A stretch of 32,276 nt of DNA, from NCBI GenBank assembly GCA_002423025.1, contig DIUN01000029.1, forward strand, positions 19,886 to 52,161, read 5' to 3'. This stretch comes from Sphingomonadales bacterium UBA6157. Its GTDB lineage: Bacteria; Pseudomonadota; Alphaproteobacteria; Sphingomonadales; Sphingomonadaceae. Position 1 is the stretch's first letter, and each line of letters begins with the position of its first letter. The position numbers and the translations under genes are program-made. Below, one piece after another: positions 22,434 through 30,662 of this stretch. The notes under the pieces are model-generated. The model was not told the DNA's origin and made no database searches. It worked only from the letters and a program-made list of their open reading frames with translations.

Positions 22434-24164
22434 ATGAAGTCCGCTCTCGATACCGCCCTTGACGAGGTGATTGCCGGCATCACCGCGCCCGGCGGCCCGC
22501 TCGCTGTTGGCGAGGCGACCATTCGCGGTGCCAATCTGCCGGTGTTCAGCGCCGCCCCTCCTTCGATGCGCGAGTATTTCGCCTTCTTCATGGCCAGCAA
22601 TGCCGACAAGGAATTTCTCGTCTTCGGCGAGGAACGGATGACTTTTGCGCAGGTTTATGATGCCGGCCTCAAGATGGCCGCGATGCTCCAGCACCGCCAC
22701 GGCATCGCCAAGGGGGACCGTGTCGCCATCGCCATGCGCAACTACCCGGAGTGGATCACGGCGTTCATCGCCGTGCTGCACATGGGCGCCATCGCCATCC
22801 CGATGAACGCCTGGTGGACCGCGGAAGAGCTGGATTATGGCCTGAAGGACAGCGGCGCCCGCCTCGTCATCGCCGATGAGGAGCGCGCCCGCCGCCTCGC
22901 CACGCTCGGCTGCATCGCCACCGTGCTCACCGTGCGCACCTCGGCGGAAGTCGCCAGCGGCTTCGGCTTTGCCCGGGTGGAGGACGAGCTTGCCGCCTCA
23001 CCACCCAGCATGTGGTTCCTCCCCGATATTGCGCCGGAGGATGATGCCACCATCATGTACACCTCCGGCTCCACCGGCAGCCCCAAGGGCGCCGTGAGCA
23101 CCCACCGCGCCATCGTCTCCGGCTCGATGAACTACCTGGTCATGGGCCTCGCCATGCTGAGCCTCTCGCAGAAGGCCGGCGTCGCCCTGCCCGAGCAGCA
23201 GGTCATGCTGCTCAACGTGCCACTGTTCCACATCACCGGCTCGGTGCCGGTGATGCTCGTTTCGGTCGCCATCGGCCGCAAGATGATCATCATGCACAAA
23301 TGGGACGCGACCGAAGCGCTGCGCCTTATCGAGAAGGAGCGCTGCACCTATTTCGTCGGCGTGCCGACCATGAGCCTTGAGCTGATGATGCACCCCGATC
23401 GGGACAAATATGATCTCTCGACGCTGATCGATGTCGCCAGCGGCGGCGCCCCGCGCCCGCCCGAGCATGTCGAACGGCTGGCCAAGACCCTGCCCGGCAA
23501 GCAACCCATCCAGGGCTACGGCCTTACCGAGACCAACGGCGTCGGCGCCGGCAACATGCGCGACAATTACCTCGCCAAGCCAGCCTCCACCGGCCGCGCC
23601 TCGCCGCCACTGGTCAACATCCGCATCATTGCCGCCGATGCGCCGGATTGCGGCGTCGCCCTGCCAAACGGCAGCGTTGGGGAAGTCTGCATCCGCAGCG
23701 CCTGCAACGTTCGTGGCTATTGGAACAAGCCACAGGCCACCGCCGAAGCCTTCCCCGGCGACGGCTGGTTCCGCTCCGGCGACCTCGGCTATCTCGACGA
23801 GGATGATTACCTCTTCATCGTCGACCGCAAGAAGGATATCATCATCCGCGGCGGCGAGAACATCAGCTGCCAGGAAGTGGAAGCAGCGCTCTACACGCAC
23901 CCGGCGGTGGCCGAGGCCAGCGTCTTCGGCCTGCCTGATGAGCGACTTGGCGAGATCGTCGGCGCGGTCGTCTTTGCCAAACCGGGCGCCGAGCTGGACA
24001 CCGAAGCCCTGAGTGATTTCGTCCGCCGTGATCTCGCCGCCTTCAAGGTGCCGGCGCGTATCTGGCTCTCGCCTGAGCCGCTGCCCAAGCTCGGCTCCGG
24101 CAAGATCGACAAGGTAACGCTGCGCAAGCACTTCCGCGAGGTCCACATCGGCAAGTCTGCGTGA
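22434..24164 (+). CDS. AMP-forming acyl-CoA synthetase (fatty-acid-CoA ligase family)
   Basis: 576 residues from the ATG at 22434, which has GGGGA 6 bases upstream; ATG 22428 also fits the frame but is too close to that site. Adenylation motifs are present in order: IMYTSGSTGSPKGAVSTH (P-loop), LLNVPLFHITGS, IQGYGLTETNG, WFRSGDLGYLDEDDYLFIVDRKKDIIIRGGENIS, and the catalytic Lys region LGSGKIDKVTLRK at the end. It converts a carboxylic acid, ATP and CoA to acyl-CoA and AMP. Together with the dehydrogenase pair upstream it would feed a beta-oxidation route; substrate (fatty acid, terpenoid or steroid acid) cannot be read. Confidence 0.94.
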   Translation: MKSALDTALDEVIAGITAPGGPLAVGEATIRGANLPVFSAAPPSMREYFAFFMASNADKEFLVFGEERMTFAQVYDAGLKMAAMLQHRHGIAKGDRVAIAMRNYPEWITAFIAVLHMGAIAIPMNAWWTAEELDYGLKDSGARLVIADEERARRLATLGCIATVLTVRTSAEVASGFGFARVEDELAASPPSMWFLPDIAPEDDATIMYTSGSTGSPKGAVSTHRAIVSGSMNYLVMGLAMLSLSQKAGVALPEQQVMLLNVPLFHITGSVPVMLVSVAIGRKMIIMHKWDATEALRLIEKERCTYFVGVPTMSLELMMHPDRDKYDLSTLIDVASGGAPRPPEHVERLAKTLPGKQPIQGYGLTETNGVGAGNMRDNYLAKPASTGRASPPLVNIRIIAADAPDCGVALPNGSVGEVCIRSACNVRGYWNKPQATAEAFPGDGWFRSGDLGYLDEDDYLFIVDRKKDIIIRGGENISCQEVEAALYTHPAVAEASVFGLPDERLGEIVGAVVFAKPGAELDTEALSDFVRRDLAAFKVPARIWLSPEPLPKLGSGKIDKVTLRKHFREVHIGKSA

Positions 24165-24190
24165 TATAAATCCGCCCAAGGAGATCCACG

Positions 24191-24736
24191 ATGTTCACCA
24201 CCATGCTTGAAGGCACCAAGGAAGACTGGAGCCACATTGCCCAGGAGCACATGAAGCATCAGGTTTCAGCCGCGCCGCAGCAGATCATGGAATCGCTGCG
24301 TCGTCTGGAGACGATTGAAGTCGGCTTTGGTGCCAACCAGCTCGCGCACAGCCTGATGACCGCAACGCTGGCCCGGCAGGATGGCGCCACCGACGAGGAG
24401 ATTGTCGCAGCACTATGCCATGATCTGGGCAAGCTGATGAGCATCCCCAACCATGGGCCGATCGCGGCGGAAATCCTCAAACCCTATGTCTCGGACGATC
24501 TCTATCACACGGTAAAGCATCACCAGGATTTCCAGGGCCGCTATTATTACGAGTTCCTCGGCAAGCCCGGCAACATGCGGGACCAGTTCCGCGACGAGCC
24601 CTGGTTCGCCACCGCCGAGAAGCTGGTGGACCGCTGGGATGCCCCGGCCTTTGATCCCGATTTCAAGGCCGACAGCCTTGAAAGCTTTGAGCCGCTGGTG
24701 GTGAAAATCTTCAGCCGCCCGGTGCGCGCCTATTGA
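24191..24736 (+). CDS. HD-domain protein, PhnZ/TmpB-like (possible diiron oxygenase)
   Basis: 181 residues, soluble. The HD-domain ligand set is visible as His53 (LAHSLMTATLA), His77-Asp78 (ALCHDLGK), His88 (PNHGPIAAEIL), His110 or His111 (VKHHQDFQGRYYY) and Asp147 (KLVDRWDAP). This six-ligand pattern with extra histidines is that of PhnZ-type HD proteins, mixed-valent diiron oxygenases, rather than of single-metal phosphohydrolases. No phosphonate genes are nearby. It starts 26 bases after the ligase stop, with AAGGAG 6-7 bases upstream of its ATG, so it is likely in one unit with the acyl-CoA genes. Whether it oxidises a substrate of that route is an inference. Confidence 0.85.
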   Translation: MFTTMLEGTKEDWSHIAQEHMKHQVSAAPQQIMESLRRLETIEVGFGANQLAHSLMTATLARQDGATDEEIVAALCHDLGKLMSIPNHGPIAAEILKPYVSDDLYHTVKHHQDFQGRYYYEFLGKPGNMRDQFRDEPWFATAEKLVDRWDAPAFDPDFKADSLESFEPLVVKIFSRPVRAY

Positions 24737-24742
24737 AGCTGC

Positions 24743-24767
24743 CGGCGCCGGGCGAGTCCCGGCGCCG
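24743..24767 (+). terminator. GC-rich hairpin after the HD-domain gene
   Basis: Perfect 10-bp stem (24743-24752 with 24758-24767) and 5-base loop, 6 bases after the stop codon of the HD-domain gene, without a T run. A probable end of the acyl-CoA oxidation transcript. The following roughly 250 bases, to 25014, hold no gene I can support; an 11-base direct repeat lies at 24865-24875 and 24910-24920. Confidence 0.5.
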
Positions 24768-25014
24768 CGCTTCCGGCCAGCGCTCGCAGCGCGCGCAGGA
24801 ATCCAAAGTGATTTCGTCGCCTTGCGCCAATAACTTATTCGATCTGACCTCCCTGCGTGAATATCCTGCACATTCGCCCGCGCTCGCGGCCGATGTTGAC
24901 AAGCTGCGCCCTGCACATTCTCTTGGGCCTCATGGCCATCCCGAACGCCCGTCTGCGGTCACGGTTCCAAGGGGTCGCCACGGGGCAATTTCGGACGACG
25001 GGGGACAGGCACAG

Positions 25015-27501
25015 ATGCGACAGTTGGTGACCATGAGGCAGCGCAGCGCGTTGCTGGCAACGGCCTGCATGATGGCGCTGGGCGCGCTGGCGCTGCCCGG
25101 CACTGCCGCGCCTGCTGCCGCCCAATCCGCCACCAAGCCGGCAATGGCGCGCGTCGATGGCTTCATCCCCTTCATCCACGATGTCGCCAAGGGCCGCGTG
25201 CTGATGGAGATCACCGCCTTTGACCAGGATGTGCTCTACTTCGTCTCGGCGGCGAGCGGCGGCGGCTCGGTGGAGCTGCCGCTTGATCGCGGCATCCTCG
25301 ATACCGCAGTCATCCAGTTCCAACGCGTCGGCAACCGTGTCATGGTCGTCAAGCGCAACCTCGGCCACCGCTCGCTGGGCGGGGACGCCGCCCATGCCAA
25401 GGGCGTGGAGGACAGCTTCCCCACATCCACCCTTGCCGCGCTGCCGGTGGAGTCGGAAGCCGGCGGCAAGGTTGTCGTCGATGCCACGTCGCTGTTCATG
25501 CGCGATGCCGCCAACATCGAAGCGGCCATGAAGCGCGCCAACCAGGGCACGTTCCGCTTCGATGCGGCACGCAGCAGCTTCTACCCGGCGAGCATGAAAG
25601 CCTTTCCGCTCAACACCGAGATCGAGACGGTTGCGAGCTTCGCGGTGGATGGCGGCGGGTTGCTCATCCGTGCCGTCACGCCGGACACGCGCGCCTTTTC
25701 CATCCGCATCCACCACAGCTTCCTCAAGGCCCCGACCGGCTATACGCCGCGCGAGGCAGACCCGCGCATCGGCGTCAGCACGCTGGATTTCCGGGATTAT
25801 TCCAAGCCGTTCAGCGAAGGCACCGCCGAATCCTGGGTAACCCGCTGGCGGCTCGAGAAGGCCGACCCTGCTGCGGCGATGAGCCGGCCGAAGCAGCCGA
25901 TCACCTTCTATTTCGATCCGGCGATTCCCGCGCCGGTGCGCCACGCCATGAAGCAGGGCCTGCTCGGCTGGAACAAGTCCTTCGAGGCCGCCGGCTTCAT
26001 CGGCGCCATCGAGGCCAAGGACGCCCCGGCGGACATGGACCCGATGGACATCCGCTACGCCTATGTCCTGTGGATCAACCGCGATGAGCGCGGCTTCTCC
26101 AGCGGCGGCACCTATCGTGACCCGCGCACCGGGGAAATCCTCGGCTCCAAGACGCGGATGGACACCCATCGCATCCGCACCATCGGCAATTACTGGGATG
26201 CGTACATGGGCGGGCTGCCGGCCGATGGCTCCGGCATCACCATCGCCGACCCGGCGCTGCTCAGTGCCGATCGCCTTGCCGGAATGCCGGCCGGCCAACG
26301 CGACATGGTGCTCAACCGCCAGGCGCTGCTCACCGCGCACGAGCTTGGCCATGCGCTGGGCTTTGGCCACAACTTCGCCTCCAGCCTCAACGAGCGCGCC
26401 TCGGTGATGGAATACCCCACGCCGCGCGTGAAGGTGGTGGCCGGCAAGCTCGACCTGAGTGAAGCCTTTGAAAAACAGCCCGGCGCCTATGACGACTTCA
26501 TGGCGCGCTATGCCTATACGCCGCTGGCGGCGGCGGGCGAAAAGGCCGGTCTGGACGCGATCATCAAGGACATGCGCGCCAAGGGCATCCTTTATGTGCC
26601 CACCACCGATCCGCGCTGGACCTGGTATGATGACCGCGCCACCCCCACCGAGAACCTCGCCGAGGCCATGGCGGCCCGCCGCATCATGCTCGACACCTAC
26701 GGCCCGCAGATGCTCATGCCCGGCGAGCCGATCGGCAGCCTGCGCGATGCCCGGCTGTGGATGGCCTATCTCCACCACCGCTACGCCATCGAGTCCGGCC
26801 TGAAATATGTCGGCGGCCAGTTCCAGAACATCGTGGTGAAGGGCGAGAGCCTGCCGCCCACCGAATTCATCCCCGTCGCCACCCAGCGCCAGGTGCTCGG
26901 CCAGCTGATGGAGGCAATCTCGCCCGCCGACATGGCGCTGCCCGAGGCGCTGCTCGCCCAGCTCACGGCCGATCCGGGCGGCAACCTGGAGGATCTCTCA
27001 AAGGACGCGGTGTTCGATCAGTTACGCGCCGCCCGCATCCTCGCCGCGCAAGTGCTGGAACCCTTGTTCGAGGCGGACCGCGCCGCGCGCATGGTGGCGC
27101 TCGCCGCGCGCGATCCCAACACACTGGGCTTCCCGGAGATGGTCGAGACCGTGCTCGCCAACAGCTGGAACGCCAAGGCTGATGCCAGCGTGCGGGACCA
27201 GGCGCTGCGCCGCGTCAGCCAGCGTGTTGCGCTCGAATCGATGATGATCCTCGGCGGCAAGACCGATGGCTCGCCTGATGCCCGCGCCTATATCCTCGAT
27301 ACGCTCGCCCGCCTCGGCGAGAGCCTGAAAACCCGCAAGTCCGGTGACGCTCTCACCGCGGCTTTCTATCGCCAGTCCGCGCGTGACATCGAAAAGTATC
27401 TGGAGGACCCGGTGGCCAACGCGCCCAAATCCGCCACGTCGGAATGGGGGGACAGGCCGCGCTCGCGCTTCCCGTTGCCGCCCGGGCCGCCGCTGGGCTG
27501 A
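25015..27501 (+). CDS. Exported zinc-dependent metalloprotease (DUF5117/DUF4953 type)
   Basis: 828 residues from the ATG at 25015 (AGG 6 bases upstream). A signal peptide with hydrophobic core LLATACMMALGALALP ends around AAAQS. The first half has VDGFIPFIHDVAKGRVLMEI and a LYFVSAASGGG strand typical of the DUF5117 region. The met-zincin site is HELGHALGFGHNF with His442, Glu443, His446 and His452, followed by SVMEYPTPRV as the Met-turn (DUF4953). The C-terminal part is helical. It should act in the periplasm or outside the cell; physiological substrates are unknown. The open frame extends upstream to 24733, but that part lacks a start with ribosome-binding site and has no conserved sequence. 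It converges on dnaB. Confidence 0.93.
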   Translation: MRQLVTMRQRSALLATACMMALGALALPGTAAPAAAQSATKPAMARVDGFIPFIHDVAKGRVLMEITAFDQDVLYFVSAASGGGSVELPLDRGILDTAVIQFQRVGNRVMVVKRNLGHRSLGGDAAHAKGVEDSFPTSTLAALPVESEAGGKVVVDATSLFMRDAANIEAAMKRANQGTFRFDAARSSFYPASMKAFPLNTEIETVASFAVDGGGLLIRAVTPDTRAFSIRIHHSFLKAPTGYTPREADPRIGVSTLDFRDYSKPFSEGTAESWVTRWRLEKADPAAAMSRPKQPITFYFDPAIPAPVRHAMKQGLLGWNKSFEAAGFIGAIEAKDAPADMDPMDIRYAYVLWINRDERGFSSGGTYRDPRTGEILGSKTRMDTHRIRTIGNYWDAYMGGLPADGSGITIADPALLSADRLAGMPAGQRDMVLNRQALLTAHELGHALGFGHNFASSLNERASVMEYPTPRVKVVAGKLDLSEAFEKQPGAYDDFMARYAYTPLAAAGEKAGLDAIIKDMRAKGILYVPTTDPRWTWYDDRATPTENLAEAMAARRIMLDTYGPQMLMPGEPIGSLRDARLWMAYLHHRYAIESGLKYVGGQFQNIVVKGESLPPTEFIPVATQRQVLGQLMEAISPADMALPEALLAQLTADPGGNLEDLSKDAVFDQLRAARILAAQVLEPLFEADRAARMVALAARDPNTLGFPEMVETVLANSWNAKADASVRDQALRRVSQRVALESMMILGGKTDGSPDARAYILDTLARLGESLKTRKSGDALTAAFYRQSARDIEKYLEDPVANAPKSATSEWGDRPRSRFPLPPGPPLG

Positions 27502-27513
27502 GCTTGAGGGAGG

Positions 27514-27540
27514 GGGCCGGCGACATCGCACCGCCGGCCC
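27514..27540. terminator. Bidirectional terminator-like hairpin between metalloprotease and dnaB
   Basis: Arms GGGCCGGCG (27514-27522) and CGCCGGCCC (27532-27540) form a 9-bp stem with a 9-base loop. It lies in the 48-base gap between the two convergent stop codons, so it can serve both. Followed by TTCCCC on the plus strand; no long T tract. Confidence 0.6.
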
Positions 27541-27549
27541 TTCCCCATG

Positions 27550-29046
27550 CTATTCGTCGCGCGCCTCGGGGATATAGTCATCTGGCGCACGGTCGGCGAA
27601 CTTGGTCGTAGATTTGTGGAAGGTCAGCGGCACCGATCCGGTGGAGCCATGGCGCTGCTTGGCGACGATCACTTCGGCGAGCCCGAAGATCTTCTCGGCC
27701 TTCTCACGCCATTTCAGGTGCTTGTCCGCCTCTTCCGGGTCGGGCTGCTGCATCGCGTGGTAATATTCCTCACGATAGACGAACAGCACGATATCGGCAT
27801 CCTGCTCGATGGTGCCGGACTCGCGAAGATCGGACAGCAGGGGCCGCTTGTCCGGCCGCTGCTCCACGGCGCGGCTGAGCTGGGAGAGCGCCAGCACCGG
27901 CACCTGCAACTCCTTGGCCAGCGTCTTGAGGCCGCGGGTAATCTCGGAGATCTCCTGCACCCGGTTGTCCCCCGAGCCCTTGGCCGAGCCCTGCAGCAGC
28001 TGGAGATAATCCACCACAATGAAGCCGATGTTGCGCTGGCGCTTGAGCCGCCGCGCCCTGGTGCGCAGCGCCGCGATGCTCAGCGCCGGCGTATCATCGA
28101 TGAACAGCGGCAGGCCGGACAGGTCCCCGGCGGCGCGCGCCAGCCGTGTGAACTCGTCCTGGCTGATCTTGCCCATGCGCAGGCTCTCGGAGTTCACCCC
28201 GGATTGCTCGGCGAGCACGCGCGTCGCCAGCTGGTCAGAGCTCATCTCGAGGCTGAAAAAGGCCACGGCCGTGCCGCTGGACTTGTCCACATCGATGCCG
28301 CGCGCCTGGTCCTGCTGCAGCCGCATGGCGCAGGCAAACGCGATGTTGGTGGCCAGCGCCGTCTTGCCCATCGCCGGGCGTCCGGCGAGCACGATAAGAT
28401 CGGACTTGTGCAAGCCGCCGATCTTGGCGTTGAGCGCATCAAGCCCGGTCGTGAAGCCGGAAAGATGCCCGCCGGACTTCATCGCCCGGTCGGCCATATC
28501 GATAGCTTCGCGCGTCGCTTCGCCAAAGGTCTTCACGGCGCCGGCCACTTCGCCGGCCTCGGCGACCTTGTAGAGCGCCATTTCCGCCGCTTCGATCTGC
28601 TTGTGCGGCTCGATATCGGTGGACGTATCCCCGGCGTTCACCGCCATCTCGCGGCCCACGCGGATCAGCTCGCGCAGCAGGGCCAAGTCATAGATCTGCT
28701 GGGCAAAATCCTTGGCGGCAATCAGCGCGCCGGAGTTCTGCGTCAGCCCGGCGAGATAGGCCGGGCCGCCTACTTCGGCCATCGCCGGATCGGCCTCGAA
28801 CAACGGCTTCAACGTCACCGGCGTCGCGGCCATCTTGCGGTCGTTCAGCCGCAAGATGGCTTCATAGATGCGCCCATGCAGGGCCTCGGCGAAGTGATGT
28901 GCGGCCAGGCGCATCATCACATCCTCGATCAGCCGGTTGTCGATCATCAGCGCGCCGAGCAGCGCGGCCTCGGCCTCAAGGTTCTGTGGCAGGATGGCGG
29001 CATCGGCGGCGGTTTCGATAAGCCGCAGGGGAACAGGAGGATTCAT
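27550..29046 (-). CDS. dnaB: Replicative DNA helicase DnaB
   Basis: 498 residues. The N-terminal domain (LPQNLEAEAALLGALMIDN) and the RecA-like helicase domain with Walker A GRPAMGKTALA (residues 222-229 for GRPAMGKT), FFSLEMSSDQLATR, LFIDDTPALSI, IVVDYLQLLQG, LALSQLSRAVEQRPDKRPLLSDLRESGTIEQDAD are all present, ending AKQRHGSTGSVPLTF. It unwinds DNA at the replication fork. I used the ATG at 29046; a TTG at 29064 adds six residues with no support. It converges on the metalloprotease and lies 101 bases after the sulfotransferase on the same strand. Confidence 0.98.
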   Translation of the reverse strand: MNPPVPLRLIETAADAAILPQNLEAEAALLGALMIDNRLIEDVMMRLAAHHFAEALHGRIYEAILRLNDRKMAATPVTLKPLFEADPAMAEVGGPAYLAGLTQNSGALIAAKDFAQQIYDLALLRELIRVGREMAVNAGDTSTDIEPHKQIEAAEMALYKVAEAGEVAGAVKTFGEATREAIDMADRAMKSGGHLSGFTTGLDALNAKIGGLHKSDLIVLAGRPAMGKTALATNIAFACAMRLQQDQARGIDVDKSSGTAVAFFSLEMSSDQLATRVLAEQSGVNSESLRMGKISQDEFTRLARAAGDLSGLPLFIDDTPALSIAALRTRARRLKRQRNIGFIVVDYLQLLQGSAKGSGDNRVQEISEITRGLKTLAKELQVPVLALSQLSRAVEQRPDKRPLLSDLRESGTIEQDADIVLFVYREEYYHAMQQPDPEEADKHLKWREKAEKIFGLAEVIVAKQRHGSTGSVPLTFHKSTTKFADRAPDDYIPEARDE

Positions 29047-29147
29047 CGCCACAGTGTCGCGCAAAGCGACCGGAGGGGCAATGTGACCGGGCGAACAATG
29101 CGGGGGATGGAGCTGTGGGCAAGTCTGTATAACTGCCCTCGAAACTC

Positions 29148-30095
29148 TCAGTCCGGAGCCGCCACCGGGTCCCCCGCCACCAGCCGGCCATTCTCCACCC
29201 AGGCACGCAGCGCCGGGCTCATTCCGGCGGCTGCCGCAGCCTCATAATCCGCTACGTCCGCCTCGGTCAGCACCGCGCGCCAGCGCTGGTTGGTGCCCTT
29301 GTGCAGGAAGGTCTTTGCCCCGCCCCTGAAGGCAGTTTCGGCCGTCGGCAGCAGCGCCTCGCCATCCCGTTGCATGGCGGCAAAGGTCGCCGCCTCCACC
29401 ATCTCCGGCCACAGCGCCTCAGGCGTCTCCACGCCGATGAACGCCGCAATCCGCCGCATCTCTCCGTCAAGATCGGCCTTGAGGTCATTATAGTGCAGCA
29501 TGAGCACGTTGGGCCGCTGCCGTTCCGCCCAATAGCTCTGCTCCAGCGCGAAGTATTCGGTGCAAGTCCACTCATCAAAGGGCGCGAACGCCGGGTCCCT
29601 CAGCCAGCGGCGGTAGAACGCGCGCGGCTCGGCAGGTGCCCGCGGATAGGGCGCGGCAATGCTCGGCTCGGCCAGCCCCCAGGCATCGAACGATGCCAGC
29701 ATCTCGGGCGCCATGTGCGTGCAATGGTTGAAATAGGACATGCAGGCATCCCGCGGATCCCGCGCCACATGGATGTAGAGCGTATCGTCGTGCAGCGGCA
29801 TCGCATCAAAGGCCAGATGGGTCTTGAGCGAGCGGCGGCCGGGCGCGGCGGCGAGCATCGGCAGCACCTTGTCCAGCGGCACAAAGCGCGCATCGAGCCA
29901 GGGCTGCTCCAGCATCACCGGAAACGGCGCGGGGGACTGGCGCAGCAGCATGCCGACAATCCGCTGCGTCCAGGTCGTGCCGCACTTGGGCGCGGTGCAG
30001 ACGATGATATCGCCAGGGCGCGCCTCCAGCCGGTTCCAGGCCCGGCTGTCCGCCACCCAATCGACATGCACCCGCTTTGCTTCACGCACCAGCAT
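29148..30095 (-). CDS. Sulfotransferase, cytosolic SULT-like, PAPS-dependent
   Basis: 315 residues from the ATG at 30095, with GGGGAG 7 bases upstream; a TTG at 30116 is less likely. The PAPS phosphosulfate loop is APKCGTTW (residues 35-42, Cys in place of the common Ser). The catalytic base is His93 in KTHLAFDAMP. The 3'-phosphate-binding residues Arg112 and Ser120 are in HVARDPRDACMSYFNH. The C-terminal FLHKGTNQRWR corresponds to the SULT RKGxxGxWK loop. These features match soluble eukaryotic-type sulfotransferases acting on small hydroxylated acceptors. The acceptor is unknown, and no sulfate-activation genes are in the window. It diverges from nusB. Confidence 0.92.
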   Translation of the reverse strand: MLVREAKRVHVDWVADSRAWNRLEARPGDIIVCTAPKCGTTWTQRIVGMLLRQSPAPFPVMLEQPWLDARFVPLDKVLPMLAAAPGRRSLKTHLAFDAMPLHDDTLYIHVARDPRDACMSYFNHCTHMAPEMLASFDAWGLAEPSIAAPYPRAPAEPRAFYRRWLRDPAFAPFDEWTCTEYFALEQSYWAERQRPNVLMLHYNDLKADLDGEMRRIAAFIGVETPEALWPEMVEAATFAAMQRDGEALLPTAETAFRGGAKTFLHKGTNQRWRAVLTEADVADYEAAAAAGMSPALRAWVENGRLVAGDPVAAPD

Positions 30096-30195
30096 CGGCT
30101 CTCTCCCCTGCGGCAAAGTCTATGGCACGCAGTGCATGGCAGCAAGACCGCCCATGGGGGATGACTTTGCCGGCGCGGCAAGCTAGAGGCCAGCC

Positions 30196-30657
30196 GTGTC
30201 CAAAGCCCCCACCTCCCTGCCCCAGATCGCCCGTTCCACCGCCCGCCTCGGCGCGGTGCAAGCGCTGTACCAGCGCGAGATGGGCGGAGACCCGCTGCCC
30301 AAGCTGCTCACCGAGTTCCACAACCACCGGCTCGGCCAGGAAATCGAGGGCGCCGATTATGCCGATGCCGACATCGCTTTCTTCGATGATCTCGTCACCG
30401 GTACCACCGCCCGGCAGGATGAGCTCGATGGCCTGATCAGCAGTGCACTGGCGGAAGGCTGGACGCTGGACCGGCTCGACAAGCCGATGCGCGCCCTGCT
30501 GCGCTCGGCAGTGTATGAACTCCTGGCCCGCCCGGATGTGGCAGCAGCCACGGTGATCGACGAATATGTCGAGATCGCCCATGCCTTTCATGCCGAGAAG
30601 GACGCCAAGTTCGTCAACGGCCTGCTCGATACGCTGGCCCGGCAGGTTCGCGGCTAG
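30196..30657 (+). CDS. nusB: Transcription antitermination protein NusB
   Basis: 153 residues from a GTG at 30196 with AGAGG 6 bases upstream. The helical NusB pattern is clear: ARLGAVQALYQREMGG at the N-terminus (RNA- and NusE-binding face), DELDGLISSALAEGWTLDRLDKPMRALLRSAVYELL, and ATVIDEYVEIAHAFHAEKDAKFVNGLLDTLA at the end. With NusE it binds boxA in rRNA leaders and prevents premature termination. thiL follows after 5 bases, a gene pair widely found in proteobacteria. Confidence 0.97.
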   Translation: MSKAPTSLPQIARSTARLGAVQALYQREMGGDPLPKLLTEFHNHRLGQEIEGADYADADIAFFDDLVTGTTARQDELDGLISSALAEGWTLDRLDKPMRALLRSAVYELLARPDVAAATVIDEYVEIAHAFHAEKDAKFVNGLLDTLARQVRG

Positions 30658-30662
30658 CCGCC

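Noticed and set aside
24896..24924. TTGACA as the -35 box of a promoter for the metalloprotease
   Set aside because: The -35 hexamer is perfect, but no acceptable -10 box is found 16-18 bases downstream (TCTCTT at the right distance).
24835..26778. Minus-strand open frame of 647 codons inside the metalloprotease gene
   Set aside because: The plus strand clearly encodes a complete met-zincin with signal peptide and HELGH site; the antisense frame shows no recognisable protein.
29047..29064. Extended dnaB start at TTG 29064
   Set aside because: The six extra residues have no conserved match and the ATG at 29046 gives the normal DnaB N-terminus.
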